DNA of 64,000 bases from contig CM042179.1 in the NCBI GenBank assembly GCA_023376005.1, forward strand, positions 19,618,419-19,682,418, given 5' to 3'. The DNA comes from Doryteuthis pealeii. Its lineage: Eukaryota > Mollusca > Cephalopoda > Myopsida > Loliginidae. The notes below the pieces were generated by a model that had not been told where the DNA came from, ran no database searches, and saw only the letters and a list, made by a program, of their open reading frames with translations. How positions within the stretch are numbered: the first letter of the stretch is position 1; every line of letters begins with the position of its first letter. The translations under genes and the position numbers were made by a program. Positions 1-12,900 of the stretch are shown here, in pieces.

Positions 1-31
1 ATTACATGAAAGTATCTCTTTATTTTTTAAG

Positions 32-190
32 ATTTGGTGTGCAGCTGGTGTAAATCTGACAGGTGGCAGAACAAAAGATGGAGGTTCTATTGTTGGGGCC
101 AGTGTCTTCTATTCAAATCCCCCAACAGAAGAATTAGAAAAAAGAAAAGAAACAAAAGATGAAATTGAGAAATTAAATGAAGAATTAAAA
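32..190 (+). CDS. SPAG9: JIP3/4 coding exon 1 in window (phase 0-0)
   Basis: A 159-nt exon of 53 codons, numbered here as residues 1-53 of the visible fragment. The acceptor AG is at 30-31 after a T-rich tract and the donor is gtatgt at 191. It begins IWCAAGVNLTGG and continues to DGGSIVGASVFY, the conserved block that follows the N-terminal coiled-coil half in JIP3/JIP4. The last third is a charged Glu/Lys-rich stretch (about residues 36-53) likely to be helical. Earlier exons must lie upstream of the window. Confidence is high from the conserved block and clean splice sites. Confidence 0.92.
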
Positions 191-1092
191 GTATGTAAAA
201 CATTAATTGTTAACATAAATTCATATTTATTATTAGTATTAGTAGTAAAGTACCCTTCAGTTTAATTAGAAACTAGTAATGCCAATTTTAAAAATACAAT
301 TAGCTATATACTGTTTTGTTCATAGTTATATTTGAAATATTTTGATGATTTTTTTAATACATTTGTGATTGATTTATCCTACTTTCTTGGTAATTGTATA
401 AGATCTTAGCATTTGTACATATGAGTGGAGAATACAGAGACTGCAAACTTATTTGGAAGATTGATGCTAAAGTTGTTTTCAAAATAGTAAAGTAATTACA
501 AAGATATATATCTATAAAAACAAATAAATGAAAATAATTTTAAGTTACATTTTATACTAGATATTTTGAGAAAAAAATCTGTTCACAACAGATCTTAAAT
601 GTTTTGGAAATAGAATCAAAATCTTAAAATTTATATAAAAGATCTCTTCTATTTTTTTTCTCAAAATATCTAGTATAAAATGTAACTTAAAGTTTTAAAA
701 AATTGGAAAAATTTAAGGTTTATTATTTTGTTAAAAACAGAAATTCAGCTTTCTGAATAGAATGGTTTTTGTAAGTCTGATGGAATATTGAAAACCAAAT
801 AACCCAAAAAGTTTGATTATCAATCAGTGAGTGGAAATAATTTTAAATTACAAAAATTTGATTGTGTAACTGACAAATTGAAATTAAATGTCTCTTTAAA
901 AAAGATAAATAAAGATAAATTTTAAAAAAATGTTGAATTTCCCTGAATTTTTAGGATGCAGCTAAAATGTAAACAGTTTATAAATGCTAATTGATTTCAA
1001 ATTTCAATTTTCTTTTTTAATTTTTGGTAAATATGAATTAAATGAATGTATTTTTTCTCTATACTTAATTCCTTTGTCTTTTTTGTTTTGAG
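191..1092 (+). other. Intron 1, AT-rich, contains one hairpin
   Basis: Phase-0 intron of ~0.9 kb between two conserved JIP exons. It holds the inverted repeat at about 538-690 and otherwise only AT-rich unique-looking sequence. No coding signal seen. Confidence 0.85.
538..690. repeat. Inverted repeat with ~38-bp arms (intronic hairpin)
   Basis: The arm at about 540-577 (ttaagttacattttatacta onwards) is repeated in reverse complement at about 652-690, leaving a ~74-nt loop. The arms are nearly perfect. It sits inside a JIP intron and in RNA would form a long duplex. It may be a small fold-back transposon; no family recognised. Confidence 0.8.
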
Positions 1093-1270
1093 GAACATGA
1101 AAAGAATTTAAAACAAACAGAAAAAGAACAATTGTCATCTCTAGTATGGATCTGTACAAGTACCCAGTCATCCAGCAGAGTCACAGTCATTGATGCCAAT
1201 AATCCTGGAGATGTTTTAGAAGCATTTAGAGTAACATCATCTCATATACTTTGTATAGCCAGTGTTCCAG
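1093..1270 (+). CDS. SPAG9: JIP3/4 coding exon 2 in window (phase 0-1)
   Basis: A 178-nt exon covering residues 54-112 plus the first base of codon 113. The acceptor AG at 1091-1092 follows a long T-rich tract; the donor gtaaat is at 1271. It starts with a Glu/Lys/Gln-rich helix-like stretch and then reads LSSLVWICTSTQSSSRVTVID and SHILCIASVPG. Those are the first beta-strand blocks of the C-terminal propeller-like region in JIP3/JIP4. The split Gly codon is completed by exon 3 at 3918. Confidence 0.95.
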
Positions 1271-1779
1271 GTAAATTATATTTCAATTTCAGATTATTTA
1301 GGCCATAAAATATTTTGTCTAAATTCTCAATTTTCATTTTTATTTGAAAGTAATGGTAAATTTATATTAAATTGTTATTGTGTCATATATATTTTGGAAT
1401 TTTGGCATTTAATTTTGATAATCTTATACTTTACATTGATGATCCTTAATAAACAGGTAAGCTGGCCTTGTGTACTTTATTCTGATGTGTTAAATGTTGT
1501 AGTTATGAACAAGAAAAAAAAAAAAAGATTTAAGTGACTTTAATACATGGAAAAATTTTATGACCAAAAAATAAGATCAGACAATTTTAAAATTACTTGG
1601 TTTGTGTGGTGCTCATGTTCAGTTTTAATGATTAAAAATAAATAAAATTACCAACTGCCGCATAAGGGATTTGATGATGTGAGAAATGAATGGATACCTT
1701 TTTCACCAAAAAGAGCTACTCTGGCACAATCAAGTTGTAGGAAATAATGTGTTGCAATGTAGCAAGCATTGTTTATTGG

Positions 1780-2095
1780 TAAAAATATAAGGACCCCCCC
1801 CCCCCGGGGGGCCACCTGTTGGCTATCAGTGGCAACCTATAATGCCTGAGGACAGGATTATAGTGGCTGAGCAACCTGTGACCCGGGTACTAAGTGGTCC
1901 CATGACATGCAACACTGCTTTGGCCCTTTGGGCTAGACAGGCTGCCAGAGAGGCCTGATCTGATCAATCTGCTGGTCATGTTACGCCCTATTGTCCCAAT
2001 CATATTTTTCAAATTGCTCTTATGGAAATGCACAACCTTTTTTATCATATAAATGCCAGAAAGCAGTGGCTGAGGGTCAACCACCAGTTTATTAA
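1780..2095. repeat. GC-richer patch, probable old dispersed repeat
   Basis: The base composition changes sharply from the AT-rich intron to a balanced ~300-bp block starting with a run of about 14 C followed by 6 G. It has no convincing coding frame: the minus-strand 64-codon frame lacks any recognisable motif. It resembles a decayed SINE or other dispersed repeat, but I could not identify box A/box B or terminal repeats. Confidence 0.35.
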
Positions 2096-2230
2096 TACAT
2101 ATGAAGTTGTTTCTTCTAATTTTTTAATACGTATGAAAAGTTAATGAAAAATCTAAAATTATTTCTACCACTTTAGTGTCCTATCCACTTTAGCGTGGAA
2201 TATCCTTTCATTGCCATTATTCCCAGGTTC

Positions 2231-2330
2231 TGTTAGGGTCCCATCTATGGGTCAAATAGATCTGTTAGGGTCCCATCTATGGGTCAAATAGATCTGTTAG
2301 GGTCCCATCTATGGGTCAAATAGATCTGTT
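2231..2330. repeat. 32-bp tandem repeat, ~3 copies
   Basis: The unit tgttagggtcccatctatgg plus 12 bases starts at 2231, 2263 and 2295 with no differences among the three copies, pointing to a recent expansion. Confidence 0.93.
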
Positions 2331-3159
2331 TGCAAGTTAATGAAAATTATTTGTTCCAGTTTATTGATACACCTGTAAAGTTAATGGAAGTTTCTGCCAA
2401 TATATCAATACACATGAAGTTAATGAAAAAATTAGTACTATTACATTGGAAAACTTGAAGTCATATAATTCCTTGCAAAAAAGTTTGGACTAAATAGTCC
2501 AGTGAAGGTTGACACATAACCAATTATCCATGCTTTCATCTTTTTACTATTATACATTTAAATCATTTTTAGGAGTGAATAGCTTCACATCACCATTGTT
2601 TAATTAAAATCTCTACATTAAATTTGCTCATTTCAAAGCAGTAAATATATAAAACCATTTACAAAGCATATGTCTAAGAAGTAAAATTATCAACTAACTT
2701 TTTGTCTCATATCTTAGCAATAAACACAATATTTACTGATAAACTATTCACTTACAAAACATATGCCCCCCCCCCCCTCAAAGAAAAACAATTTGGCATT
2801 AAATAACCATCAAACTTGCCCATACTTGTTTCTTTATATCCTAGTCCTTTGATTAAGCAACATTTTCCTCTTCAGTGTATGATTGGCTAATGTTGAAAGT
2901 TTTTAAAACTAGTAAATATTTACTAGTGGCATTGATGCAATGTAAATATATGTGACTCTCCTTTTATCACTGTGTTACAAAGGAATGAAATAAATGGTTT
3001 TAGTATAAAATAATCCAAGTGTTGACATGCCATAAAAATCCAACCAATCAACCTGGAACTTGTATCAATAAAAGAAATTTACCTAGTTTAACTTTTTAAA
3101 TTTAAAATTTCTAAATTTAAATAATAAGGTGGATGTCAGATTATATGTTATTATTCTAT

Positions 3160-3543
3160 GGAATTGATATCAGGATGTATTTTAGAAAGGAATTGATATC
3201 AAGATGTATTTTAGAAAGGAATTGATATCAAGATTTAGAAAGGAATTGATATCAAGATGTATTTTAGAAAGAAATTGATATCAAGATGTATTTTAGAAAG
3301 GAATTGATATCAAGATGTATTTAGAAAGGAATTGATATCAAGATGTATTTTTAGAAAGGAATTGATATCAAGATGTATTTAGAAAGGAATTGATATCAGG
3401 ATGTATTTTAGAAAGGAATTGATATCAGGATGTATTTTAGAAAGGAATTGATATCAGGATGTATTTTAGAAAGGAATTGATATCAAGATGTATTTTAGAA
3501 AGGAATTGATATCAAGATGTATTTTAGAAAGGAATTGATATCA
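3160..3543. repeat. 29-bp tandem repeat, ~13 copies
   Basis: The unit begins ggaattgatatca(a/g)gatgt and ends with an A-rich tagaaa. Length varies 23-30 bp through loss or gain of T/A. It lies in the JIP intron about 370 bp upstream of exon 3. Confidence 0.93.
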
Positions 3544-3917
3544 ACAACAAGTCAGGGAATGCAGTATTATATGCTGTTTGGAGCCATTTTCTGCTGGAAA
3601 ACATTCAGTCCTATTATGTGGAAAGTACTTTGTCACTACCTATCTCCATATAATTGGTCATCAACACCCCCCCCCAAAAAAAATTTTTTTTTAAAAATAA
3701 TGAGTTATGTTGGACCAACAAGGTTAATCTACAGTAATACTCTATTATGTAACTTGAAATTGATTTGAGAGTAAAAACCTTTAAAGAATTTGTTACTTGA
3801 TCAAATAAGAGATCTTTTATGGTTCATCAGTGTATGCACAGAGAATCTGTTTAGATTCTTAATTATTAATACAAACAATTTATAGAATGTAAATAACTTA
3901 ATTTTTTATTGTTTTAG

Positions 3918-4130
3918 GTGCCATGGAATCTGACTACCCCGTGGAAGAGGAAATTTTGAAGGCGGATTCCTCTTCCCCACAAAGAAAGCCACCATCATCT
4001 CCAGGTGGGTCTGGTAGCAATAACTCAGACAGTGGAATAGGTGGTATAACATTTGTACAATGTGCAACTGGTACTGCTAGTCGAACAACCAGTAAAAGTT
4101 CATCACCTGCTGATTCACCAGCTCTGAGAG
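3918..4130 (+). CDS. SPAG9: JIP3/4 coding exon 3 in window (phase 1-1)
   Basis: A 213-nt exon covering the split codon 113, residues 114-183 and one base of codon 184. Acceptor gttttag at 3911-3917, donor gtaagg at 4131. It reads MESDYPVEEE, matching the DYP-(x)-E segment of JIP4, followed by a long Ser/Gly/Pro/Thr-rich linker including GGITFVQC, comparable with the GGITVVGC segment of JIP4. The exon is symmetric (phase 1 on both sides), so it could be skipped without a frameshift. The linker is low-complexity and probably disordered, with many possible proline-directed phosphosites; that last point is inference. Confidence 0.93.
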
Positions 4131-7100
4131 GTAAGGCGGGATGATGGTGTCCAGTTGTTGGATTTTGCTACAGGCATCCAGTTCTCGCTCTGCCTTATAA
4201 TATAGCTGATGTGTCGCATTGTGTGCACTTTTGTGTTTATTTAAATTTTTTAAGTACAAAATAACATACAAGTGGAAAACAATTTTCTTGGCAAATTATT
4301 TGTCAATATCAACATTTAATGTTTTAGAATATTTGTATATTAGTGAAGCTTGCATAGAGTAAAACATCTTGTCTGGATTATGAGAGAGAAAAACCAAATA
4401 CATTCCTTTAAGCAGCGATGGTATAAAACACTTATTCCACTGTAACTGTGTTTTGTATTTAAAAAAAAAAAAAGAAAAGTTTTAGATTGAGTGACACTTT
4501 CATTTATATCTAAACCCATTATGTTTGTGCTGAGATTCACATTCATATACACAAACCTTTACTAAATTCATAATTTTGCTTCAGATAATTCAAATGGTTT
4601 ACATCTTCAGTGCTTTTGGTTTATTTCAGCTTTTTATGTTTGATTTTATTTAATAACCTCTAATGCTCTTCTCTGCCCTTCTTTTCATTTCTAAAGCTCT
4701 TCTCTGTCCTTTCTTTTCTTTCTTGCTCTTCTCTGCTCTTCTTTTCATTTCTAGTGCTCTTCTCTGTCCTTCTTTTCATTTCTAGTGCTCTTTCTCTGCC
4801 CTTCTTTTCATTTCTAGGGCTCTTCTCTGCCCTTCTTTTCATTTCTAGGGCTCTTCTCTGCCCTTCTTTTCATTTCTAGTGCTCTTCTCTGCCCTTCTTT
4901 TTATTTCTAGTGCTCTTCTCTGCTCTTCTTTTCATTTCTAGTGCTCTTCTCTGCTCTTCTTTTCATTTCTAGTGCTCTTCTCTGTCCTTCTTTCATTTCT
5001 AGGGTCTTCTCTGCCCTTCTTTTCATTTCTAGTGCTCTTCTCTGCCCTTCTTTTCATTTCTAGTGTTCCTCTTTCTCTGCCCTTCTTTTCATTTCTAGTG
5101 TTCTTCTCTTCTCTCTTCTTTTCATTTTCTATTGCTCTTCTTTGCTCTTCTTTTCATTTCTATTGTTTCTTTGCTCTTCTTTCATTTCTAGTGTTCTTCT
5201 TTGCTCTTCTTTCATTTCTAGTGTTCTTCTTTTTTCTATGTTCTATTTCTAGTGTTCTTCTTTGTTCTTCTTTGCTCTTCTTTTCATTCCTAGTGTTCTT
5301 CCTTGTTCTTCTTTTCATTGCTAGTGCCCTTCTCTGCATTTCTAGTGCTCTTCTTTTAATTTCTATTGCTCTTCTTTGCATTTCTAGTGTTCTTCTTTGC
5401 TCTTCTTTACATTTCTAGTGTTCTTCTTTGCTCTTCTTTACATTTCTAGTGTTCTTCTTTGCTCTTCTTTTCATTCTAGTGTTCTTCTTTGCTCTTTTTT
5501 TTAGTGTTCTCTTCTTTTTCATTTCTAGTGTTCTTCTTTGCTCTTCTTTTCATTTCTGTGTTCTTCTTTGCTCTTCTTTTCAATTCTTGTGTTCTTCTTT
5601 GCTCTTCTTTTCATTTCTTGTGTTCTTCTTTGCTCTTCTTTTCATTTCTAGTGTTCTTCTTTGCTCTTCTTTTAATTTCTAGTGTTTTTTTGCTCTTCTT
5701 TTCATTCCTAGTGTTCTTTTGCTCTTCTTTTCATTCCTAGTGTTCTTCTTTGCTCTTTTTTCATTTCTAGTGTTCTTCTTGGCTCTTCTTTTCATTTCTT
5801 GTGTTCTTCTTGCTCTTCTTTTCATTCTTCTTTTTTCTTTTTCAATTCTTGTGTTCTCTTCTTTTCATTTCTTGTGTTCTTCTTTGCTTCTTCTTTTAAT
5901 TTCTAGTGTTCTTCTTGCTCTTCTTTTAATTTCTAGTGTTCTTCTTTGCTCTTCTTTTCATTCTAGTGTTCTTCTTTGCTCTTCTTTCATCTAGTGTTCT
6001 TCTTCTTTCTAGTGTTCTTCTTGCTCTTCTTTTCATTCCTAGTGTTCTTCTTTGCTCTTCTTTCATTCTAGTGTTCTTCTCTGCATTTCTAGTGTTCTTC
6101 TTTGCTCTTCTTTTCTTCTTCTTGCTCTTCTTTTCATTTCTAGTGTTCTTCTTTGCTCTTCTTTCATTCTAGTGTTCTTTTCTTTCTTTTCATTTCTTGT
6201 TCTTCTTTGCTCTTCTTTTCATTTAGTGTTCTTCTTTGCTCTTCTTTTCATTTCTAGTGCTCTTCTTTGCTCTTCTTTTTATTTCTAGTGCTCTTCTCAG
6301 CATTTCTAGTGCTCTTCTTTTTCATTTGTAGTACTCTTCTGCTCTTCTTTCATTTCTTGCTCCTCTTTGCATTTCTATTGCTCTTCTCTGCATTTCTATT
6401 CATTTCTATTCTCTTCTCAGCTCTTCTTTTCATTTCTCTGCTCTTCTTTTCATTTCTATTGCTTTCTTCTCAGCTCTTCTATTTCTATTGCTCTTCTCAG
6501 CTTTTCTTTTCATTTCTATGCTCTTCTCTTCTTTCATTTCTATGCTCTTCTCAGCTCTTCTTTTCATTTCTAGTGCTCTTCTCAGCTCTTCTTTTCATTT
6601 CTAGTTGCTCTTCTCAGCTCTTCTTTTCATTTCTATGCTCTTCTTTGCTTTCTAGGGCTCTTCTCAGCTCTTCTAGTGCTCTTCTTTGCTCTTCTTTTCG
6701 TTTCTAGTGCTCTTCTCGGCCTTATCATTTCTATTACGCATATCTTTTTCTGTAGTAAATATTTTAATAACAAATATATAAGAAAAAATTGAATAAAAAC
6801 TGAGCCTGCACCAAACTTTGAGGTACATCTTTTTGTTGGATGTAAATTGCACATGCATGGATATATATTTATGTACATATTGGCTCTCATAAATATTTTA
6901 ACCTCTTCCATATAATTCCAATTCCCTCCAAAATCCTCTCTTTGTGCTTTTTCCACTTGCCTGCTTTTATTCTGCTTTTGGACTTTATTTCTTTTACTAA
7001 TCCACTTTTTGTTATATTGTATGTTGCTTTATTTATTGTACTTTTATGAATTATGTAGTTTTGATAATTTTCCCTTTTAATTTCATTAGTTTTTTTTTTT

Positions 7101-8383
7101 TTTTTTTTTTTTTTCCCCTCCCATTTTGCTATTCATGCACCTTTATTTATATTTTTGTTGCCCATATATATTAGTATATGTATATTTATACAATTTTTTG
7201 TTTACACATGTCATTAAGTTCGTTCATTGTACTAAAATCATCATACAAAGTTCTTGTTTTCCCCAGTTTTCTCCTTCTTTCCTTTTTTTCCTTTATAGAA
7301 AAAAGGTAGTAAGCAAGCTTTCTATTTTTAAGATTACCAATGAAGCATCAGGGGTTTCAGATTATAACAGGCATGTACTTAACTCTTGGATGTAAACTGG
7401 AAATTAGGTGTATCTCTGACTAGTAAAAGTACAATTAACTTAGAAAAACACTATAAAGTTTAAATGTTTCTTTTGTGATCTCCATGTACCTAAGCATACA
7501 TTAAAATGTATAAAAAATGGGAACAAAGCAAATAAAATGTTAAGCTATGTTATGAGTTTAGTTCTAAGATATATTTAGGCGTACTGAAATGATTCAATTT
7601 TTTTTTCTATTTAAAAAAAAAAAAAGTACCAATAAGAGCAAAAATGACAATTACACTAAAGAAGCAATGAAAAATAAACCAGTAACATAGCAAATCCGTT
7701 TGTTAAATGGGCATTAGTTTTTAGTATCCAAGTATTTTAAACTGGCCGTTTTGATTTGTGTACAATGACCACCTATGCTCAAGGCTACACATGAAAGGTA
7801 ATCTCATCTCTAAGGTATGGCTTAAATTAACCATAACTGTTTTAACTTAGACATTTATTTGTTTAGAATGGACAAATGAAATGCCAAACATTTAAAGTGG
7901 TGTTTTAAGGATTTTTTTTTTTTGTTCACTTTAAATTTTAAATTCATTTTAACAATTAAGTAAAATTTCAAAATTATGAGTATGAAGATCACTCTTGAGG
8001 AATTAAATATTGATAAAAATATTTATTTTCTACTTAGACAAAACATGAATGGTTCTAAATAAAATTTTACTCATTGAAACAGTTGCATATTATCAATCCT
8101 GATGAATACTTAAAATGATTAGGTACTTGAAATATATTGTTAGTATATAGGTTGAGTACAAGTCTATATTGTGGGGTACCCAATGAAGATTGCTATCCTA
8201 GTAAATTAAGTTGTGAGATAGGCTTGCTAATTTATGAAAGAGAAGGTGATATCCAGTTGTGCACATTTTCCCCTTTCCAACTGGCTGAGAGTAGATTGGT
8301 TACAAGAACATAAGTTGCACTTTGTTGCTATTTTGTTACAGACATTTTTTTCTATCAGTTGTGTGCAATGTTTCCTTCCACAG
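4131..8383 (+). other. Intron 3 with a 2-kb polypyrimidine minisatellite
   Basis: Phase-1 intron of 4.25 kb. Nearly half is the T/C-rich repeat at 4660-6725. The rest is AT-rich with poly-T (about 7089-7114) and poly-A tracts. No exon or RNA gene seen. Confidence 0.8.
4660..6725. repeat. ~31-bp polypyrimidine minisatellite, ~65 copies
   Basis: The unit is tgctcttct(c/t)tgctcttctt followed by ttcatttctag. Unit length is about 31 bp, shrinking to ~20 bp in degenerate copies. The + strand is almost purely T and C with an occasional G/A. Apparent open frames on both strands (Phe/Leu/Ser-rich on +, Lys/Arg/Glu-rich on -) are by-products of the repeat and carry no gene evidence. Confidence 0.95.
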
Positions 8384-8446
8384 AGAGCAGTCCAGATGGA
8401 AAATCTTCTATGGAGTCTGTCAAAGCAGCTGTACAAGCGCTGAAAG
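8384..8446 (+). CDS. SPAG9: JIP3/4 coding exon 4 in window (63 nt, phase 1-1)
   Basis: A small exon covering the split codon 184, residues 185-204 and one base of 205. Acceptor ccttccacag at 8374-8383, donor gtaaaa at 8447. It encodes SSPDGKSSMESVKAAVQALK, an Ala/Lys-rich possibly helical insert in the linker. No strong homology to vertebrate JIP is evident; the call rests on splice sites, phase fit and position. It is a symmetric cassette-type exon. Confidence 0.75.
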
Positions 8447-9960
8447 GTAAAAGTAATGCATTCCTGCCATTTGCTGCATAGCAAATAAGACTCAAAACAT
8501 CTGGATTGGAGTTTTTCCTTTTCTTTTTTCAGATGCTCAATTGTGTGCTTTCTGTTCATAGCATGCTCTTTTTTTTCTATCCTGCAATAAATGTAAATAA
8601 GTAAATTAGTAAACAAAACTAATGATATTTGTGCATGAAATGTAAAATTAAGCATTTTATTATTATATCAAGTAACAAGTGCTTAAGAACATAATTTACA
8701 CACAGCAAGCAGTAATTAGTCTAAAACTGGAAAATGACAGATATGTGATAAACAACTATTTTCAAATAACTTTTTATCCACTAATATAAAGTCTAAAGTA
8801 AAATGTCAACTTACCCGTTTTCAAATTTTTAAGTCTCCAAATTTTTTAAATTTATGAGATTTTCTACATTTCCTTGGGATATTATAATGTCTTAATTTCT
8901 TATAAATGTGGGCTTGTTTTTCCTGTGTAAAAAAAGTCTGTTGCATTAAGATCCTGGGTAACCCTGTTTTGGATTATTAAAAATAATTTGGGTGCAAGTC
9001 AATTTGTTTCTTTGTCAACAATTTTATTTTGCTGTTTGATTGCCTCAATAGTAGTAGTAAACAACAGAGAGAGAGAGAGAGAGAGTTTTTGTGCTGGAGA
9101 GTGTAAGCATATCATGCTCAATCGGTGAGCCAGATTGTCAAAATGAGAGAAGAAAGGAAGAAAGACTTTCGGCTAAGCTCGGTTGACATGTTGTTCTCTC
9201 ATTCTTCCTTGAACACTTTTTCCCTCTCTCTAACTCGAATCCTCAGTTCTTATTCTGTGTATTGTTTATTTCCCGACATTTTTCAACATCAGAATTTTTT
9301 TTCTGGTTGAAATTCAAAAACAATCAAAATGCATTCCAATCAGATTATTCCTTTCAAAATATTTTTCCAAAATATTTCTTTCTCTCTACTTCACACATAA
9401 TTTACATTTACTACAATTGTTTTGCAACCCCTAATTACCTCTGAGCCCCTTAATCATATTACAACTGAAAAAAAATTGTAGAAGGTTTTCTGATAATTTT
9501 AATTTTATAACAATTTAGAATAGTCCAAATAAAGGCTTAGCAAACATGCAACTGGAGTCTTTAACTGGAGGCAAGCATGTGGTAACTTAAATTACTACTA
9601 ACGTACTAACGTACTAATGTTGGGAATAGTTTTAGAAATGGACAGGGTTAGTGATATCTGATAATTAGCTAATTAAAGCTAATTAGAAACTATTACTAGA
9701 AATCAATTATTTCTTATCAGAAAGCAGAGATATTGTATGTGTATGAACCAATCAGAAAATGGTTTAAACTTTTACAAAAATACCAATCAACAAAACATAA
9801 ATACTTTAGAAAACAAAAGAATAATGAGGATCAGGAAAATAATAATTCTGATATTATTTGAAAGTTTTATTCCATGATTTTTACCATATTTATAGTCTTT
9901 ACTTTTATATCATTTTACTTCATTGAATATGAAGAACAATACTTGAAATAGAAAAATTTT

Positions 9961-12900
9961 AATCATTTCTATATAAATGAATGTTATTTCTTTGGAAGCA
10001 CAAACTGATTTTGAAAGGATGCTTTCTTCACTTTCATCATACACTACTTTATTAGAATCAAAAGTTATAATCATTTCTATATAAATGAATGTTATTTTTT
10101 GGAAGCACAACTGATTTTGAAAGGGATGCTTTCTTCACTTTCATCATACACTACTTTATTAGAATCAAAAGTTAAATCATTTCTATATAAATGAATGTTA
10201 TTTCTTTGGAAGCGTTATAATCATATAAATGAATGTTTATTCTTTGGAAGCCAAACTGATTGAAAGAGATGCTTTCTTCACTTTTCATCATACACTACTT
10301 TATTAGAATCAAAAGTTATAATCATTTCTATATAAATGAATGTTATTTCTTTGGAAGCAAACTGATTTTGAAAGGGATGCTTTCTTCACTTTCATCATAC
10401 ACTGCTTTATTAGAATCAAAAGTTATAATCATTTCTATATAAATGAATGTTATTTCTTTGGAAGCACCAAACTGATTTTGAAAGGGATGCTTTCTTCACT
10501 TTCATCATCACACTACTTTATTACGAATCAAAAGTTATAATCATTTCTATATATTGAATGTTATTTCTTTGGAAGCACAAACTGATTTTGAAAGAGATGC
10601 TTTTCTTCACTTTTTCATCATACACTACTTTATTAGAATCAAAAGTTTATATCTTTCTATATAAATGAATGTTATTCTCTTTGAAGCCAATGATTTTGAA
10701 AGGGATGCTTTTCTTTCTTTCAGCTCATACACTACTTTATTAGCAATCCATAATGAGTATCATAAATTGCCAGCTCGATGTCTATTTATACAAATGAATT
10801 TATTTCTTTTTGTAAAGCACAACACTTGAATATTCCTTTGAAAGGCGTATGGCTTTCATTCCTATCTCATCAAGTTATACAGCTACTATTTTATTAATGC
10901 ATAAGTTATAATCGTTTCCAATTTAATGTGAATTTATTTACCTTTGCAATCGAAACTGATTTGAAAGGCATTGCTTTCTTCACTTTCCATCATTCACTTA
11001 CTTATTAGCGCAATTCAATGTTATAATCATTTCTATTATAAATGAATGTATTGCTCTGTCTTGGAAGCCACATTGCATTTTATGCAAAGGATGTGCGTTT
11101 CCTTCACTTTCATCATACATACCTACTTATATTTAGCAATCAAATCTATTGCTTTCCATTCCTATACTAATAGAATGGTTCTCTTAGGGAGAGCCAACCT
11201 GATTCTATGTAAGTATGCCTTTTTCACCTTTTCACATACACTAATTTACTCTAGAATGTTTCAAATTTAATCCATTCTTATTATAAACTGAATGTTATTT
11301 TCTTTGGAAGCACAATCTATTGTAGACAGGCATGTTTTCCTTCCTTTATCTATATACCATACTTTATTAGATCAAAAGTTATAATCATTGACCTACTATA
11401 TAATGTCTATCGTTTATTTTCTGGAAGCACAGATGCATTTTGTACAGGGATGACTTTTCTTCACTTTCATCAATCCTCACTTTTGCATCTCAGATAAAAA
11501 TTATACTCATTTCGATACTAATATGAATGTTATTTCTTGAAGGCCAAACTGATTTGACAAAGGATGCTTTCTTCACTCGTCCATCATCACTGCTTATTAG
11601 AAGTTCAAACGATTATAATCATTTCTATATAATGAATAGATTATTACTTTTGGAGCACCATACTCGATTTTTTGAAAGGCTGATTGCTTTGCTCTTCACT
11701 ATAGTCTACACTATTTACTTAGAATCAAAGTTTAATCCTACATATTTCTATATATGAATGTATTTCTTTTGAAGTCACAAACTGAGTCTTTAAAGGGATG
11801 CTTTCTTACATTTCATCATACACTACTTTAGTGAATCAAAAACTTATTTTATACATTCCTATATAAATGTATGTTAGTTTCTTTGGAACACCACAACTGA
11901 TTCTTGGAGGGATGCTTTCTCACTTTCATCATACACTACTGTTATAGAAGCAAATAGTTATAACATTTCCTATGTATAAAGATGTTATTCTTCTGTTTGA
12001 AGCACCAAACTGAATTCTTGAAAGTGCATGCTTTTACTTTGTTCATACACCTTATTTATTTCATAATCAAACGTTTATATGTTTTTCATTAAATGTAATG
12101 TTATTTCTTGGAAGCACAACGCTGTTTTGAAAGGATGCTCTTCTATCTCAACATTATCCGGTATACGACTATTTTATAGAATCAAAAGTATATGAACTCC
12201 TGTATACCATATAAGAATGATATGTATATTGTTCTTAGGTGACACACCAACCTTGAGTCTTTTTGTAAAGTGGATGCTTTTTCACTTTCATAGTACACTA
12301 CTCTTATATAGTATCAAAGTTATACATCTTTTCTAGTATAATGACATGTTATTTTCCTTTGAGAAGCAAACATTTGATCTTGTGAGAACGGTCTATAGCT
12401 TTCTTCACATTCGCATCATACAGTTATACTTATATACTGAAGAATTCAAGCTTGTAATCAATTTCTTCTTAAATAATTCTATTCTTTGGAGCGCACAACG
12501 ATTTTTGAAGGATGCTTTTCACTTTCTCACTCTAACACTGCTTTATTACGAATCAAAAGTGCTTATCTTTCTATATAATAATGTTATTACTTTAGAAGAT
12601 CGCATAATCATGATTTTGAGGTGTTTCTTCCTTCTTCATCATACCACCATCTTTATTAGAATCAAAAGTGATACGTAATATTTGCTCTATAAATTGAATC
12701 TGTCTATTTTCTTTTGGAAGCCCAACTGATTTTTGAGGGGATTGCTTCTCTTTTCACTCTTCATACTCACATTACTTTATTAGACTCAATTATGTAATCC
12801 TGTTTCTAATATAATGAGATTGTTATTTGCTTTGGGAAGACCAAATCTATTTCGTGAAACTGGTGCTTTCGTCTCTCGTACACAACTTTCTTAGAATCAA

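Larger units (their letters stand above)
1271..3917 (+). other. Intron 2 with minisatellites and homopolymers
   Basis: Phase-1 intron of 2.65 kb. It contains a C/G homopolymer block near 1795-1812, a less AT-rich patch (1800-2090), a 32-bp repeat (2231-2330), a poly-C tract (2767-2777) and the 29-bp repeat (3160-3543). No exon seen. Confidence 0.8.

Noticed and set aside
4972..6707. Several Phe/Leu/Ser-rich + frames resembling membrane proteins, and Lys/Arg/Glu-rich minus frames
   Set aside because: Direct by-products of the polypyrimidine minisatellite; no starts, domains or homology, and frames slip with every unit-length change.
8227..8655. 142-codon minus-strand open frame overlapping exon 4
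   Set aside because: Antisense to a JIP exon and its intron, Lys-rich and without motif; the sense strand has a phase-consistent exon there.
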